The notes: generated from the sequence alone by a model not told the origin. Numbered from the stretch's first letter, positions 1-8,100 are shown. The stretch is DNA of 33,456 nucleotides from Bacteroidales bacterium (GCA_017618625.1 JAFZTV010000051.1:1-33456), one strand, 5' to 3'. A program made the numbers and translations.

Positions 1-4
1 CTCC

Positions 5-148
5 ATGAAAAATAACTTAAACAACAGTGTTATGAATAACAAGAAGAAAACTTTGATGTTTTGTGCAATGGTTTGCTTTGTTGCACTATTGGTTGTAGTT
101 ATCTGCCTAAACAGCGAATCGCGATGGGTACGGATTCCGTTTATCTGA
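5..148 (+). CDS. Possible small single-membrane-segment protein, perhaps frameshifted
   Basis: An open frame from the ATG at 5 gives 47 residues; a second in-frame ATG at 32 follows. It has a Lys/Asn-rich start (NNKKKTLMF), a hydrophobic stretch (about residues 18-33) and a short tail. The frame is also open back to the window edge, so this could be the end of a longer gene. Around position 123 the +1 frame continues without a stop to the TGA at 213-215 and reads as a charged, hydrophilic tail (DGYGFRLSDDEQDNPRRREL). That suggests one original gene of about 70 residues broken by a single-base shift. No family is recognised. It may equally be chance, since the region is otherwise non-coding. 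Confidence 0.25.
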   Translation: MKNNLNNSVMNNKKKTLMFCAMVCFVALLVVVICLNSESRWVRIPFI

Positions 149-242
149 TGACGAACAGGATAACCCTCGTAGGAGAGAGCTCTTGCCTAAAAGGCAAATA
201 TACAGAGTGATATGATACTGGAGAGATTCTCGGTTCTTACAA

Positions 243-375
243 TTACAGTTCTTACAATTAAAAATTGGATGACAATTACACCTTCTATATACTATATAAA
301 TACTTAATATATAGAATATTATATATATTATTACTGAAATTGTAATGCACAAAAAAGAAACTGTAAGAACTGTAA
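243..375. repeat. 14-bp perfect inverted repeat around an AT-rich core
   Basis: The left arm TTACAGTTCTTACA (243-256) is the exact reverse complement of the right arm at 362-375. The 105-bp core is very AT-rich and holds a smaller nested pair (ATTACA / TGTAAT). The left arm lies in a 13-bp direct repeat (233-245 and 248-260), and the right arm runs on as further TGTAAG units. It could be a miniature inverted-repeat element, a long hairpin or a remnant. No target-site duplication or transposase is visible. Confidence 0.5.
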
Positions 376-532
376 GTGTAAGATTTTTGAAAAAACACTT
401 GATTTTGCATCGAATTTGGTGAAAAAATGACAAAAAATCAGTAAAAAATTGATGATTTTGGAGCGGAAATGGGGATGCGATAGTGAGGCTTGGAAATACA
501 TGTATCTAATAACCAAATGATTGCCTTGATAG

Positions 533-611
533 CCGTTGCACCGTTGCAGTTCGGTTTTCCTAAAGGGGAATTTTCACTTGGAACTGCAACGGTGCAACGG
601 TCTTTTTTTTA
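533..611 (+). terminator. 20-bp perfect inverted repeat followed by a T-run
   Basis: The arm at 533-552 is the exact reverse complement of 581-600, with a 28-nt loop. The T-run at 603-610 follows directly, which is the layout of a Rho-independent terminator on the plus strand. The left arm contains a tandem CCGTTGCA duplication. The stem is unusually long and the loop large. No convincing gene lies directly upstream, so it ends either a transcript entering from the left or an unannotated RNA from 216-530. Confidence 0.5.
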
Positions 612-925
612 GTTTTAAACTTTAAATTTTGAGTTTCAAGTGATTAGCGGTTTGCGTGCGGCAGTGGGGTGCGATTGGGAGTTAATAGGGAGGATATAGG
701 GAGTTTCTTGGGAGTTAGGTCTTCGGCCAACGAAAACGATTGGTTGGTTTGCTGTTTACCGTTTACGGTTTACAATTGTTCGTCTAGGGTTGCGGCAGCG
801 GAGCTGCTGAGTATGGAATAAGGGTTAAAAGTCGGTTTTTGTACAGGGAGTTGGTTGGGAGTTAGTACGGAGTTGGTCGGGCGTTGAGTTTAATTTTGAA
901 TTATAATTTTAGGATGTTTGTCGGT
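612..925. other. Non-coding stretch with short repeated words
   Basis: No credible gene on either strand. It contains three tandem copies of GTTTACN (754-774) and the word GGGAGTT at 677, 699, 710, 846 and 857, with a variant CGGAGTT at 868. These look like replication-slippage or low-complexity intergenic words rather than a regulator array, because the spacing is irregular. Confidence 0.45.
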
Positions 926-960
926 GTGTCACTATCTGACACTCCCGCTTTATATTTTTG
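926..960 (+). promoter_or_regulatory. Candidate operator and -7 element
   Basis: The inverted repeat GTGTCA-N5-TGACAC (926-942) sits just upstream of TATTTTTG (953-960), which fits the Bacteroidota -7 consensus TAnnTTTG. There is no TTTG at the expected -33 distance, so the promoter call is weak. If real it would drive the zinc-ribbon gene at 1126 with a leader of about 160 nt, and the palindrome would lie in the -33/-7 spacer, a normal place for a repressor. Confidence 0.3.
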
Positions 961-1030
961 CATCTCGAAAAGAATATCAATTTTAAATAGTCAGTAGTTA
1001 GTATTGTCACAGGACACAGACTAATAGTAT

Positions 1031-1106
1031 TGTCAAATGCAGTAGCATTCATGAGCTCTTTTGAATCAAATTATATCAAGCGAATAATTCACTAGTCACT
1101 AATCAC
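1031..1106. repeat. Dispersed intergenic repeat, copy 1
   Basis: It shares TGTCAAATGC-NNNA-GCATTCAT at one end and AAGCGAATAATTCACT near the other with 8101-8163. AAATGC and GCATT pair as a small hairpin. The loop differs between copies (AGTA here, TTCA there) while the stem is unchanged. It lies directly upstream of the zinc-ribbon start codon. Confidence 0.55.
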
Positions 1107-1125
1107 GATTCATAAAATATCATCT

Positions 1126-1389
1126 ATGGGTTGCTTATACAAAATCATATGTCCTAATTGCGGGAAGGAATTCGAATGGAACGAGGGGCCAGGGGCGGTC
1201 GCCGACGTGCTGCATTGCGACAGTTGCGGCAAAGAGCTATGGACAACGGAGCCAATGATGGAATTCGAGTATATACAATGTGCCTGCGGAGGAACCTACG
1301 ACAAAGAGGTGCCGATCATCTGTCCCCACTGCCACCAAGAACTCTCGAAACCAGGGAAGTACATAAAAGAAGCGGTGATGTGGGATTGA
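1126..1389 (+). CDS. Small double zinc-ribbon protein
   Basis: An 87-residue protein with four paired-cysteine knuckles: CPNC (residues 9-12), CDSC (31-34), C-x-CGG near 52-55 and CPHC (66-69). They would make two zinc ribbons, one after the other. It has no signal peptide and no membrane segment, so it should be cytoplasmic. The core between the two ribbons is acidic. Such proteins usually bind nucleic acid or protein partners, but nothing here identifies one. The start at 1126 is the first ATG after the dispersed repeat. It is followed after 146 nt by the WYL regulator on the same strand, so the two may share a transcript. Hypothetical function; the gene itself is well supported by its cysteine pattern. 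Confidence 0.75.
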   Translation: MGCLYKIICPNCGKEFEWNEGPGAVADVLHCDSCGKELWTTEPMMEFEYIQCACGGTYDKEVPIICPHCHQELSKPGKYIKEAVMWD

Positions 1390-1535
1390 AAGGGCACATT
1401 ACAGCTGTGCAATAAAATGACACAGATGACGTTGATGATAACATGGAGAATATAAACGGCTAGATAGTTATATATCAAACCGAAGATATCATGCATTTTC
1501 TAGACGTTAATGAGTAATCACAATTAACAAATAAT

Positions 1536-2465
1536 ATGACACCTTTAAAAAAATTCATCTGGCTGGTGGACACCGTCATGAGGGCGGGAGAGACCGGCCT
1601 CACATTGGAACAGATTGCCGACAAATGGGACCACGACGACGCTATGTGCGAGGATGGTCCTTTCTCGAAACGCTCGTTCCATCGCCACCGCAACGAGATA
1701 GACGACCTTTTCAGCATCAAGATAGAGAGCTACAGCAACGGCAGCGAACACCGCTACCGCATAGCCGACGGTGCCCGCAAGGGCTATTTCAGCCGCTGGA
1801 TGCTGGACTCCATCGCCGCCAACCGAATACTGGCCGACAGCAAGGACACCGCTCAGTTTATATCCCTCGAATCCTGCAACGACACAGCTTTGCCGGTACT
1901 GCTCCAAGCTTTGAAGGAGCGGCGGATGGTGGCTTTCAGATACAACCCGTTTTGGAGCGAACGTCCTATCGATTACTTCAACTTTCAACCCCACGCACTG
2001 AAGATGTTCGAGCGCCGCTGGTATCTCATAGGACACTACGACTCCTCAAGACCACACCTGACCTACGGCCTCGACCGTATAACCGACTGTCGGCTGCAGG
2101 ACGACCACTATGAGCGCGACCCCGACTTCGACTTGGACAAGATGTTCGACGGCGTTTACGGCATTGATCGCGGCCGGTCGGAAAGCAAAGACACGGAGAT
2201 TCCCATCGAAGATGTGTGGCTGAAGGTGGACCCATATCAGGCAAACTACCTTCGCTCGCTCAAGCTGCACAGCAGTCAATATGAGATAGGTGAAAAGGAT
2301 GGGTATCCGATATTTTCGCTGCGGGTACGTCCCACATACGATTTCAAACAGAAACTGCTCTCGCTGGGCAGCAGCGTGGAGGTGCTGAAACCTGCAAGCC
2401 TGCGTAAGCTGATGAGACAGGAGATAAATGCCATGATGACCAAATACCCCAAGGACGATGAATGA
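1536..2465 (+). CDS. WYL-domain transcriptional regulator
   Basis: A 309-residue cytoplasmic regulator. The N-terminal part (about 1-80) reads as a winged helix-turn-helix with the family's typical LTLEQIADKW segment. The WYL domain spans about 125-205, with the signature at W162-Y163-L164 in RRWYLIGH and the preceding RMVAFRYNPF strand. A C-terminal WCX-like extension ends the protein. WYL domains sense ligands, often single-stranded DNA or nucleotides, and such regulators commonly control DNA-damage or phage-defence genes. That general knowledge fits the neighbour: its last 8 nt overlap an exonuclease gene, implying coupled translation. The target genes cannot be read from the sequence. Start ATG at 1536 gives a normal family length. 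Confidence 0.9.
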   Translation: MTPLKKFIWLVDTVMRAGETGLTLEQIADKWDHDDAMCEDGPFSKRSFHRHRNEIDDLFSIKIESYSNGSEHRYRIADGARKGYFSRWMLDSIAANRILADSKDTAQFISLESCNDTALPVLLQALKERRMVAFRYNPFWSERPIDYFNFQPHALKMFERRWYLIGHYDSSRPHLTYGLDRITDCRLQDDHYERDPDFDLDKMFDGVYGIDRGRSESKDTEIPIEDVWLKVDPYQANYLRSLKLHSSQYEIGEKDGYPIFSLRVRPTYDFKQKLLSLGSSVEVLKPASLRKLMRQEINAMMTKYPKDDE

Positions 2466-2943
2466 TTTTGCCGCAATAGACTTCGAGACCGCCAACGGCT
2501 GCCGCAGCAGCGTGGGAGTGGTTGTGGTGCGCGACGGGGTAGTTGCCGACTCGTTCTACAGCCTTATCCAGCCGGAACCCAACTACTACAGCTGGTTCTG
2601 CCAAGAGGTGCATGGGCTCGGGCACGAAGATACCGATGACGCCGATATCTTCCCCAAGGTGTGGGATCGTGTGGCTCCGATGATAGAAGGGCTTCCGCTT
2701 GTAGCCCACAACTCACCCTTCGATGAAGGCTGTCTGCGGGCCGTTATGGACGTTTACGGAATGGATTGGCCCGACTATCGCTTCCTTTGTACCTGCCGTG
2801 CCTCACGGAGGCATTTTGGCAACCGTCTGCCCAATCACCAGCTCCACACCGTGGCGGAAGCGTGCGGCTACTGTCTGGAGAACCATCACCACGCTCTCGC
2901 CGACGCAGAAGCATGTGCAGCAATAGCGATTAAACTATTGTAA
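2458..2943 (+). CDS. DnaQ-like (DEDDh) 3'-5' exonuclease
   Basis: A 161-residue exonuclease-fold protein with all three Exo motifs: D8-x-E10 (IDFETAN), H84-N-x-x-F-D89 (AHNSPFDEG) and H144-x-A-x-x-D149 (HHALADAEA). These are the metal-binding acidic residues and the DEDDh-type catalytic histidine. The family removes nucleotides from 3' ends of DNA or RNA. Stand-alone proteins of this size include polymerase III epsilon-like proofreading enzymes and oligoribonuclease-like enzymes, and I cannot tell which applies. The ATG at 2458 overlaps the WYL gene's end by 8 nt, so the two are surely co-transcribed. A 7-bp hairpin (2939-2958) overlaps the stop codon but lacks a T-run. Confidence 0.88.
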   Translation: MNDFAAIDFETANGCRSSVGVVVVRDGVVADSFYSLIQPEPNYYSWFCQEVHGLGHEDTDDADIFPKVWDRVAPMIEGLPLVAHNSPFDEGCLRAVMDVYGMDWPDYRFLCTCRASRRHFGNRLPNHQLHTVAEACGYCLENHHHALADAEACAAIAIKLL

Positions 2944-2981
2944 CTCTGCATAGTTACACTTCATACACTTTAACCAACGTT

Positions 2982-3013
2982 TTTGCATTATCCAAGGATT
3001 TGTCGTAACTTTG
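2982..3013 (+). promoter_or_regulatory. Consensus Bacteroidota promoter for galM-galK
   Basis: TTTG (2982-2985), a 20-nt spacer, then TAACTTTG (3006-3013). This matches the TTTG-N(19-21)-TAnnTTTG consensus exactly. Transcription should start near 3018, leaving a leader of about 20 nt before the galM ATG at 3038. A TTG at 3011 that is in frame with galM lies inside the -7 element, so it cannot be the translation start. Confidence 0.8.
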
Positions 3014-3037
3014 CGGCTTGAAAGAAATCAGATATGC

Positions 3038-4045
3038 ATGGAAAACAAAGTAACGGAACTGAAGACCTACTGGCTGCAAAACAACGGGAAGCTGAGAATA
3101 GAGGTGTCAAATCTAGGGTGCCGTGTGATGAAGCTGATTTATGACGGCATCGATGTTGTCCAAGGGTTCGAAAGCGCAGACGAATACATGCCCGAGCGAC
3201 ACCTTTCCGATTTTGGCGCGGTAGTGGGACGCTATGCCAACCGCCTTGCCGGCGGACGCATAACCATCGATGGGGAGACAATCCAGTTGCCACAGAACAA
3301 CGGCCTTAATTGTCTCCACGGAGGCCCTCGCGGATGGCAATATTCCATCTTCGCTGTTGAAAATGTCACATCCAACCATATAGTCTTTTCGCTGATAAGT
3401 CCCGACGGCGACAACGGATTTCCCGGCACAGTACGGACAACGGTAACCTATTCTCTCGGCGACGACGACACGTTGCGTATCGACTACCATGCCGAAAGCG
3501 ACAGCACCACGGTGATAAACCTCACCAACCACAGCTACTTCAATTTGAACGGAGACCTGTCCAGCAACGTCGAGAACCATTTGTTGCGTATAGATGCCGA
3601 CCGATACACCCCAACCGACGAATCCGCCATTCCTCTAGGAGAGCATGCGGTGGTGGATGGAACCCCGTTCGATTTCAGGGAGGGAAAACCTGTAGGCAAC
3701 GACATAAGGTCGCCACACCCGCAACTGACCATAGGGCGCGGTTATGACCATAACTTTGTGCTTAACAGTCCATCGCTATCCAATCCTGTCGCCAGCTTAA
3801 AGAGCCCTGTGACGGGTATCGTGATGGACGTGATGACAACCGCTCCGGGCATACAAGTCTATACGGGAAATTTTCTTGATGGAGTAAAGGGCAAAAAAGG
3901 CGCCTGCTATGCACGGCGTAGCGCCATCTGCCTTGAAACACAACAATATCCCGATTCTCCAAATCACAAGTGGCCCGAATCGACAGGCTACCTGTACAAA
4001 GACAAACCATTCAAAAGTACTACAATATTCAAATTCAGCCATTGA
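3038..4045 (+). CDS. galM: Aldose 1-epimerase (galactose mutarotase)
   Basis: A 335-residue enzyme that interconverts the alpha and beta anomers of galactose, supplying alpha-galactose to galactokinase. Family motifs are in order: GRYANRLAGG, the NCLHGG turn with a catalytic histidine, LTNHSYFNL with the second histidine, YDHNFVL, and the C-terminal AICLETQQ segment carrying the catalytic glutamate, followed by QYPDSPNH. The start is the ATG at 3038, because an upstream in-frame TTG falls within the promoter. There is no clear signal peptide, so a cytoplasmic site is likely. galK follows 19 nt later on the same transcript. Confidence 0.95.
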   Translation: MENKVTELKTYWLQNNGKLRIEVSNLGCRVMKLIYDGIDVVQGFESADEYMPERHLSDFGAVVGRYANRLAGGRITIDGETIQLPQNNGLNCLHGGPRGWQYSIFAVENVTSNHIVFSLISPDGDNGFPGTVRTTVTYSLGDDDTLRIDYHAESDSTTVINLTNHSYFNLNGDLSSNVENHLLRIDADRYTPTDESAIPLGEHAVVDGTPFDFREGKPVGNDIRSPHPQLTIGRGYDHNFVLNSPSLSNPVASLKSPVTGIVMDVMTTAPGIQVYTGNFLDGVKGKKGACYARRSAICLETQQYPDSPNHKWPESTGYLYKDKPFKSTTIFKFSH

Positions 4046-4064
4046 CAATATAAAAAATCCTGCC

Positions 4065-5204
4065 ATGATTGACACCGACATCCTTATACAAGAATTCACA
4101 ACCCGCTATGATGGCGAGGCGCAACTTTTCACCGCACCGGGCCGCATAAACCTGATTGGCGAACACACCGACTACAACGGCGGTTTCGTATTCCCTGGCG
4201 CCGTTGACAAAGCTATAAGCGCAGCCATCCGACCCAACCGCAGCCGCAAAGTGAACCTCTATGCCATCGACCTTCACAAAGGGTGTAGTTTCGATTTAGG
4301 CGACACCGAAGGGCCAGTTGAAACCCACTTCCGCTATGTCTATGGCGTAGTGCGCGAAATGATTGCTGCAGGTGTGTCGGTTGAAGGGTTTGACGCTGTA
4401 TATGGCGGCGACGTACCGCTTGGCGCGGGTATGAGTTCCTCGGCTGCGCTCGAGTGCTGTTTCGCCAATGCGCTGAACATCCTTTTCGACGGCAACCTCG
4501 ACAAAATGGCTCTGGCTCGCATCGGACAGGTTACCGAGCACAAATACGTCGGAGTGAAATGCGGCATCATGGACCAGTTTGCCTCCATGCACGGGAAAGC
4601 GGGCCATCTTATGCGACTCGACTGTCGCAGCGGCGAATTTGAATACTTCCCATGGCATCCCGACGGCTATCAGCTTGTGCTGGTCAACAGTTGTGTAAGG
4701 CACGAACTCGTAGGATCTCCCTACAACGAACGCCGTGCCTCATGCGAGCGAGTAGCATCACTCGTTGGTGTTGAGACTCTCCGCGACTGTTCGTGGCAAC
4801 AGCTGGAAGCTATCAAAAGTCAGCTATCCGATGACGACTATAGGCGCGCCCGCTACGTGCTGGGTGAGAAAGACAGGGTCTTGGCTGTAAGCGATGCTCT
4901 GAAACGGGGTGATTATGATGAAGTCGGACGACGGATGTATCAAACACACGAAGGTCTCAGTCACGACTATGAGGTCAGCTGCCCTGAACTTGACTTCCTC
5001 GTGGCCGAGGCACAACGTCTTGGGGCAACGGGAAGCCGCCTTATGGGTGGCGGTTTCGGCGGCTGCACCATCAATCTTGTAAAAGACTCCCTATACGACC
5101 GTTTCCTCTACGAGATAAGCAAGTCGTACGAAACCAACTTCCACATCGCATGCCAACCAATTCCCGTTGTCATAAGCGACGGTGCGAAGCGTCTCGAAAA
5201 ATAA
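4065..5204 (+). CDS. galK: Galactokinase
   Basis: A 379-residue GHMP-family kinase that phosphorylates alpha-D-galactose at C1 using ATP, the first committed Leloir step. Visible motifs are the galactose-binding signature GRINLIGEHTDYNGG (residues 26-40), the ATP-binding loop PLGAGMSSSAALE (118-130), the catalytic-aspartate segment GIMDQFAS (D170) and the C-terminal GSRLMGGGFGGC motif. A longer open frame reaches back into galM, but the ATG at 4065 gives the usual family N-terminus and length. It forms an operon with galM. No uridylyltransferase (galT) is in the window. The gene converges on the GH92 mannosidase with a 17-nt gap. Confidence 0.97.
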   Translation: MIDTDILIQEFTTRYDGEAQLFTAPGRINLIGEHTDYNGGFVFPGAVDKAISAAIRPNRSRKVNLYAIDLHKGCSFDLGDTEGPVETHFRYVYGVVREMIAAGVSVEGFDAVYGGDVPLGAGMSSSAALECCFANALNILFDGNLDKMALARIGQVTEHKYVGVKCGIMDQFASMHGKAGHLMRLDCRSGEFEYFPWHPDGYQLVLVNSCVRHELVGSPYNERRASCERVASLVGVETLRDCSWQQLEAIKSQLSDDDYRRARYVLGEKDRVLAVSDALKRGDYDEVGRRMYQTHEGLSHDYEVSCPELDFLVAEAQRLGATGSRLMGGGFGGCTINLVKDSLYDRFLYEISKSYETNFHIACQPIPVVISDGAKRLEK

Positions 5205-5214
5205 ACTTACGGCA

Positions 5215-5234
5215 AGAGGTGTTATCTCACCTCT
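5215..5234. terminator. Weak hairpin at the galK/GH92 convergent junction
   Basis: AGAGGTG (5215-5221) pairs with CACCTCT (5228-5234) across a 6-nt loop. It spans the GH92 stop codon. No T-run follows on either strand, so terminator function is only suggested by position. Confidence 0.2.
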
Positions 5235-8068
5235 ACCTCGTCGATGAACAGCCAAGCCTGCTCGCCTGCACTTATGTGCCATGCTGGCATTTTGCCGAAG
5301 TTCTTCACTTTCAGTCTTACATAGCGCGCTTTGGCGTTACCTTTGACTGAGAACACCTTGATTCCCTTTGTGCCTGCGTTGTCTGCCACAGGCTCGTATC
5401 CTGTCGAGGACTTCGCGAAGGGGCGGTAGTTCTTGCCGTCGTCCGAAACGCTGGCTTCGAGTTCGACAGGATAGAATATCCAACTGCGTGTGTCCTCGAG
5501 ACATGAAGCGCCGACGGAATGTACCTCACGCGACTCAAGCAGGTCTATCTCCACTTCCATATCGTTCTGCCAGCCCTGCCAGCCGCCTATACGGTAGTTT
5601 ACCTGTCCATACAGATGGTCAACCAGACCCTCGGCACCGTTTTCATAATACTGCGGGTTTGGTTCGGTAACGTAAGTCAGCCGCTTGTCTGCAACAAAGC
5701 GTGTAAGCTGTTGTGTAACAACGTTGCTGTAACCAGTCTCACTATTGTATGCCACCGCCTTGATGACCGCATCACCGCTAACAGCAAAAGGTTCGGTATA
5801 GCGTGCCGACGATGTGTCGGGGTCGCTACCGTCAAGGCTATAGTATATTTGTGAATTGCTATTTGTGAATTGTGACTTGTTGGTGCCAGGCAGTGAAAGC
5901 TCCACGGTGCGTACATTGTCGAAACGCTGACGCCAGTCTCCGAAACAGGGTATAAGCGTAATCAGGTCGTGAGCCTCTGTGGCTAACTCTGAGCGGTCGT
6001 AGAATTCTCCGTTGCGCATGAATTTGCCTGCCTGCCAGCTCGTCTGCTCTATCGGTTCCATCCCTTCCACAGTAACCTTCTTGAACAACGGCTTGACGGT
6101 TACATACTCGCCGCTGCCAGGACACACAGGGTAGAATCCTATCGCGCTCATCACATACCAAGCGCTCATCTGTCCGCAGTCTTCGTTCCCACAGAGTCCG
6201 TCGGGCTTCGAACTGTAGAGCGTTTTGATTATGCGGTCCACCAGCTGCTGTGTCTTTTCGGGCTGTCCCACATAGGTGTAGAGATATGCAGCGTGGTGCG
6301 AAGGTTCGTTGCCGTGCGCGTATTGTCCTATCAGCCCAGTCACATCGACCTGGTCGCGTCCGCTGAGCTCCGACTTGCCGTAGAACAGCGAGTCAAGGAA
6401 CAACTCTGCAGCCTCTTCGCCGCCTATGTGACTTATCCATCCATACACGTCATGCGGCACGTAGGTGCTATACTGCCACGAGTTACCCTCAGTGAAGTTA
6501 TTGTTTATTTCCGTAGGCTCAAAAGGCGTCATGAAACCTCCGTTACGACGCGGATGCATATAGCCTTCCACATCCATCAGGTTCTTCCACGACTGCGACC
6601 TCTTTATATAGTTGGCGTAGATGTGGTTCAAGAATGTAGCATCCTGCTCAACAGTGCCTATCATCGCAGCAAACTGTGCTATGCACCAGTCGTCGTAGGC
6701 ATACTCCAGCGTCTTCGACACCGACTCGTTATCCACTTCGCTGCTGAGATACCCTTGTTGTGCGTATGCAGCACGTCCGTATTCATTCAGGTTCGATGTA
6801 ACCATCAGTCCTTCAAGCAGCTTCAGCTTGTACTCGTCGGGCCACTCGTCAAGTATGCCGGCAGTAGCGGCTTCAAGCACCACCGGTGCGGCGTGATAAC
6901 CTATCATGCAGTGCGTCTCGTGTGCCGCCAGTTCCCACATCGTAGTTTCTCCACCCTGTTCATAGTGTTTCAGTATGCTATAAATAAAATCTTCGGTGCG
7001 TTTGCGGTCAATTATGGTCAACATAGGGTGCAATGCTCTGTAGGTATCCCAAAGCGAGAACACGGTGTACATCTCATGCTCTCCTTCCACCTGGTGTATC
7101 TCTCCGTCCTGCCCTCTGTAGCGTCCGTCTGCATCGCTCCACAGGTACGGCGAGGTCATACAGTGGTACAACGCCGTATAGAAACACTTCTTTTGTTCTT
7201 TCGTGCCCCCTTCAACCTTGATTTTCGAAAGTTCCGCTTCCCACACCTCGTTGGCTGCCGACTTCATCTCGTCGAAACTCTTTTTCTCGTCGCTATATAG
7301 GTTCTTCACCGCTCCCTCTTCGTCCACTCCCGATATCGCCACCAGCAGCGTCGCTTCTTTCACTCCTTCAGCAAACCTCACCACCGCCTGAGTGCTGTCA
7401 TTCACCATCTCCACCTTCTCTATCTTCTGGTCGCTCTCGATGGCGAAAAATAGGTGCTGGTCGGGATTCCACGACGCGCTGTGCCTATGTCCGACAATCA
7501 TTGTACGGTCATTCTCTCCTTTAACTATCTCTATCCCTCCCGACAGCAGTTTGTCTCTATGCTGCAGGTCTATCACAAATCCGTTTCCGCTCTCTTTGCT
7601 ATATCTGTAACGATGTGCCGCTCTCCTCTTGTCGCAAGTCAGCTCCACGTCCACATTGTTCCTATCCAGATGCACGCTGTAATATCCAGGTCGGGCCGTC
7701 TCCTTCTTGTGAGTAAAATGAGAGCAGTAGTCGTTGCTTTTCAACTTCTCACCGTCATAACCAAAAGTCTCGTCTATCGGCATAATCAGCACATCGCACA
7801 GGTCCTCGCAGCCGGTGCCGCTCAAGTGTGTCTGGCTGAATCCATACACTGTGTCGTCGCTGTAGTGGTAGCCGCTGCAACCATCCCAGCCCTCAAGACG
7901 TGTGTCCGGCCCGGGTTGGATCATGCCAAAAGGCACAATGGCTCCGGGATAGGTGTGCCCGTGTCCATCGGTACCTACAAAGGGATTAACATAATCTGTG
8001 AGCTGCTTTCCTCTATTGCACGATAAAAGCAGCATCACCACTACGATAAGACAACCAAATTTTCTCAT
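5222..8068 (-). CDS. GH92 alpha-1,2-mannosidase-like lipoprotein
   Basis: A 948-residue exported enzyme. The ATG at 8068 starts a lipoprotein signal peptide with lipobox LLLSC, so the mature protein is probably anchored to a membrane. A longer frame from 8122 would place 18 residues from the dispersed repeat in front of that signal and is rejected. The GH92 domain runs from YVNPFVGTDGHGHTYPGA through SQTHLSGTGCEDLCD, HGNEPSHH (family catalytic acid region) and GNEDCGQMSAW (family catalytic base region). GH92 enzymes are calcium-dependent, inverting exo-alpha-mannosidases acting on host or yeast mannans and N-glycans. Two extra modules follow: a chitobiase C-terminal-like Ig segment (SLDGSDPDTSSARYTEPF) and a discoidin-like domain (about 797-948), a likely carbohydrate binder. 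It is last in a minus-strand run behind a ROK kinase. Confidence 0.93.
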   Translation of the reverse strand: MRKFGCLIVVVMLLLSCNRGKQLTDYVNPFVGTDGHGHTYPGAIVPFGMIQPGPDTRLEGWDGCSGYHYSDDTVYGFSQTHLSGTGCEDLCDVLIMPIDETFGYDGEKLKSNDYCSHFTHKKETARPGYYSVHLDRNNVDVELTCDKRRAAHRYRYSKESGNGFVIDLQHRDKLLSGGIEIVKGENDRTMIVGHRHSASWNPDQHLFFAIESDQKIEKVEMVNDSTQAVVRFAEGVKEATLLVAISGVDEEGAVKNLYSDEKKSFDEMKSAANEVWEAELSKIKVEGGTKEQKKCFYTALYHCMTSPYLWSDADGRYRGQDGEIHQVEGEHEMYTVFSLWDTYRALHPMLTIIDRKRTEDFIYSILKHYEQGGETTMWELAAHETHCMIGYHAAPVVLEAATAGILDEWPDEYKLKLLEGLMVTSNLNEYGRAAYAQQGYLSSEVDNESVSKTLEYAYDDWCIAQFAAMIGTVEQDATFLNHIYANYIKRSQSWKNLMDVEGYMHPRRNGGFMTPFEPTEINNNFTEGNSWQYSTYVPHDVYGWISHIGGEEAAELFLDSLFYGKSELSGRDQVDVTGLIGQYAHGNEPSHHAAYLYTYVGQPEKTQQLVDRIIKTLYSSKPDGLCGNEDCGQMSAWYVMSAIGFYPVCPGSGEYVTVKPLFKKVTVEGMEPIEQTSWQAGKFMRNGEFYDRSELATEAHDLITLIPCFGDWRQRFDNVRTVELSLPGTNKSQFTNSNSQIYYSLDGSDPDTSSARYTEPFAVSGDAVIKAVAYNSETGYSNVVTQQLTRFVADKRLTYVTEPNPQYYENGAEGLVDHLYGQVNYRIGGWQGWQNDMEVEIDLLESREVHSVGASCLEDTRSWIFYPVELEASVSDDGKNYRPFAKSSTGYEPVADNAGTKGIKVFSVKGNAKARYVRLKVKNFGKMPAWHISAGEQAWLFIDEVEVR

Positions 8069-8100
8069 AATCAATACGTTTATATTCTCACGCTCCCATT

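Noticed and set aside
107..433. 108-residue minus-strand frame in the AT-rich left end
   Set aside because: Low-complexity, Cys/Ile/Phe-rich translation across the inverted repeat; no family features and no start context.
3909..4064. Upstream start for galK at 3909
   Set aside because: It would lie deep inside galM; the ATG at 4065 gives the family's normal N-terminus.
6293..7300. 335-residue plus-strand frame opposite the GH92 gene
   Set aside because: Antisense shadow of a strongly supported gene; the translation has no recognisable domain and follows the GH92 codon pattern.
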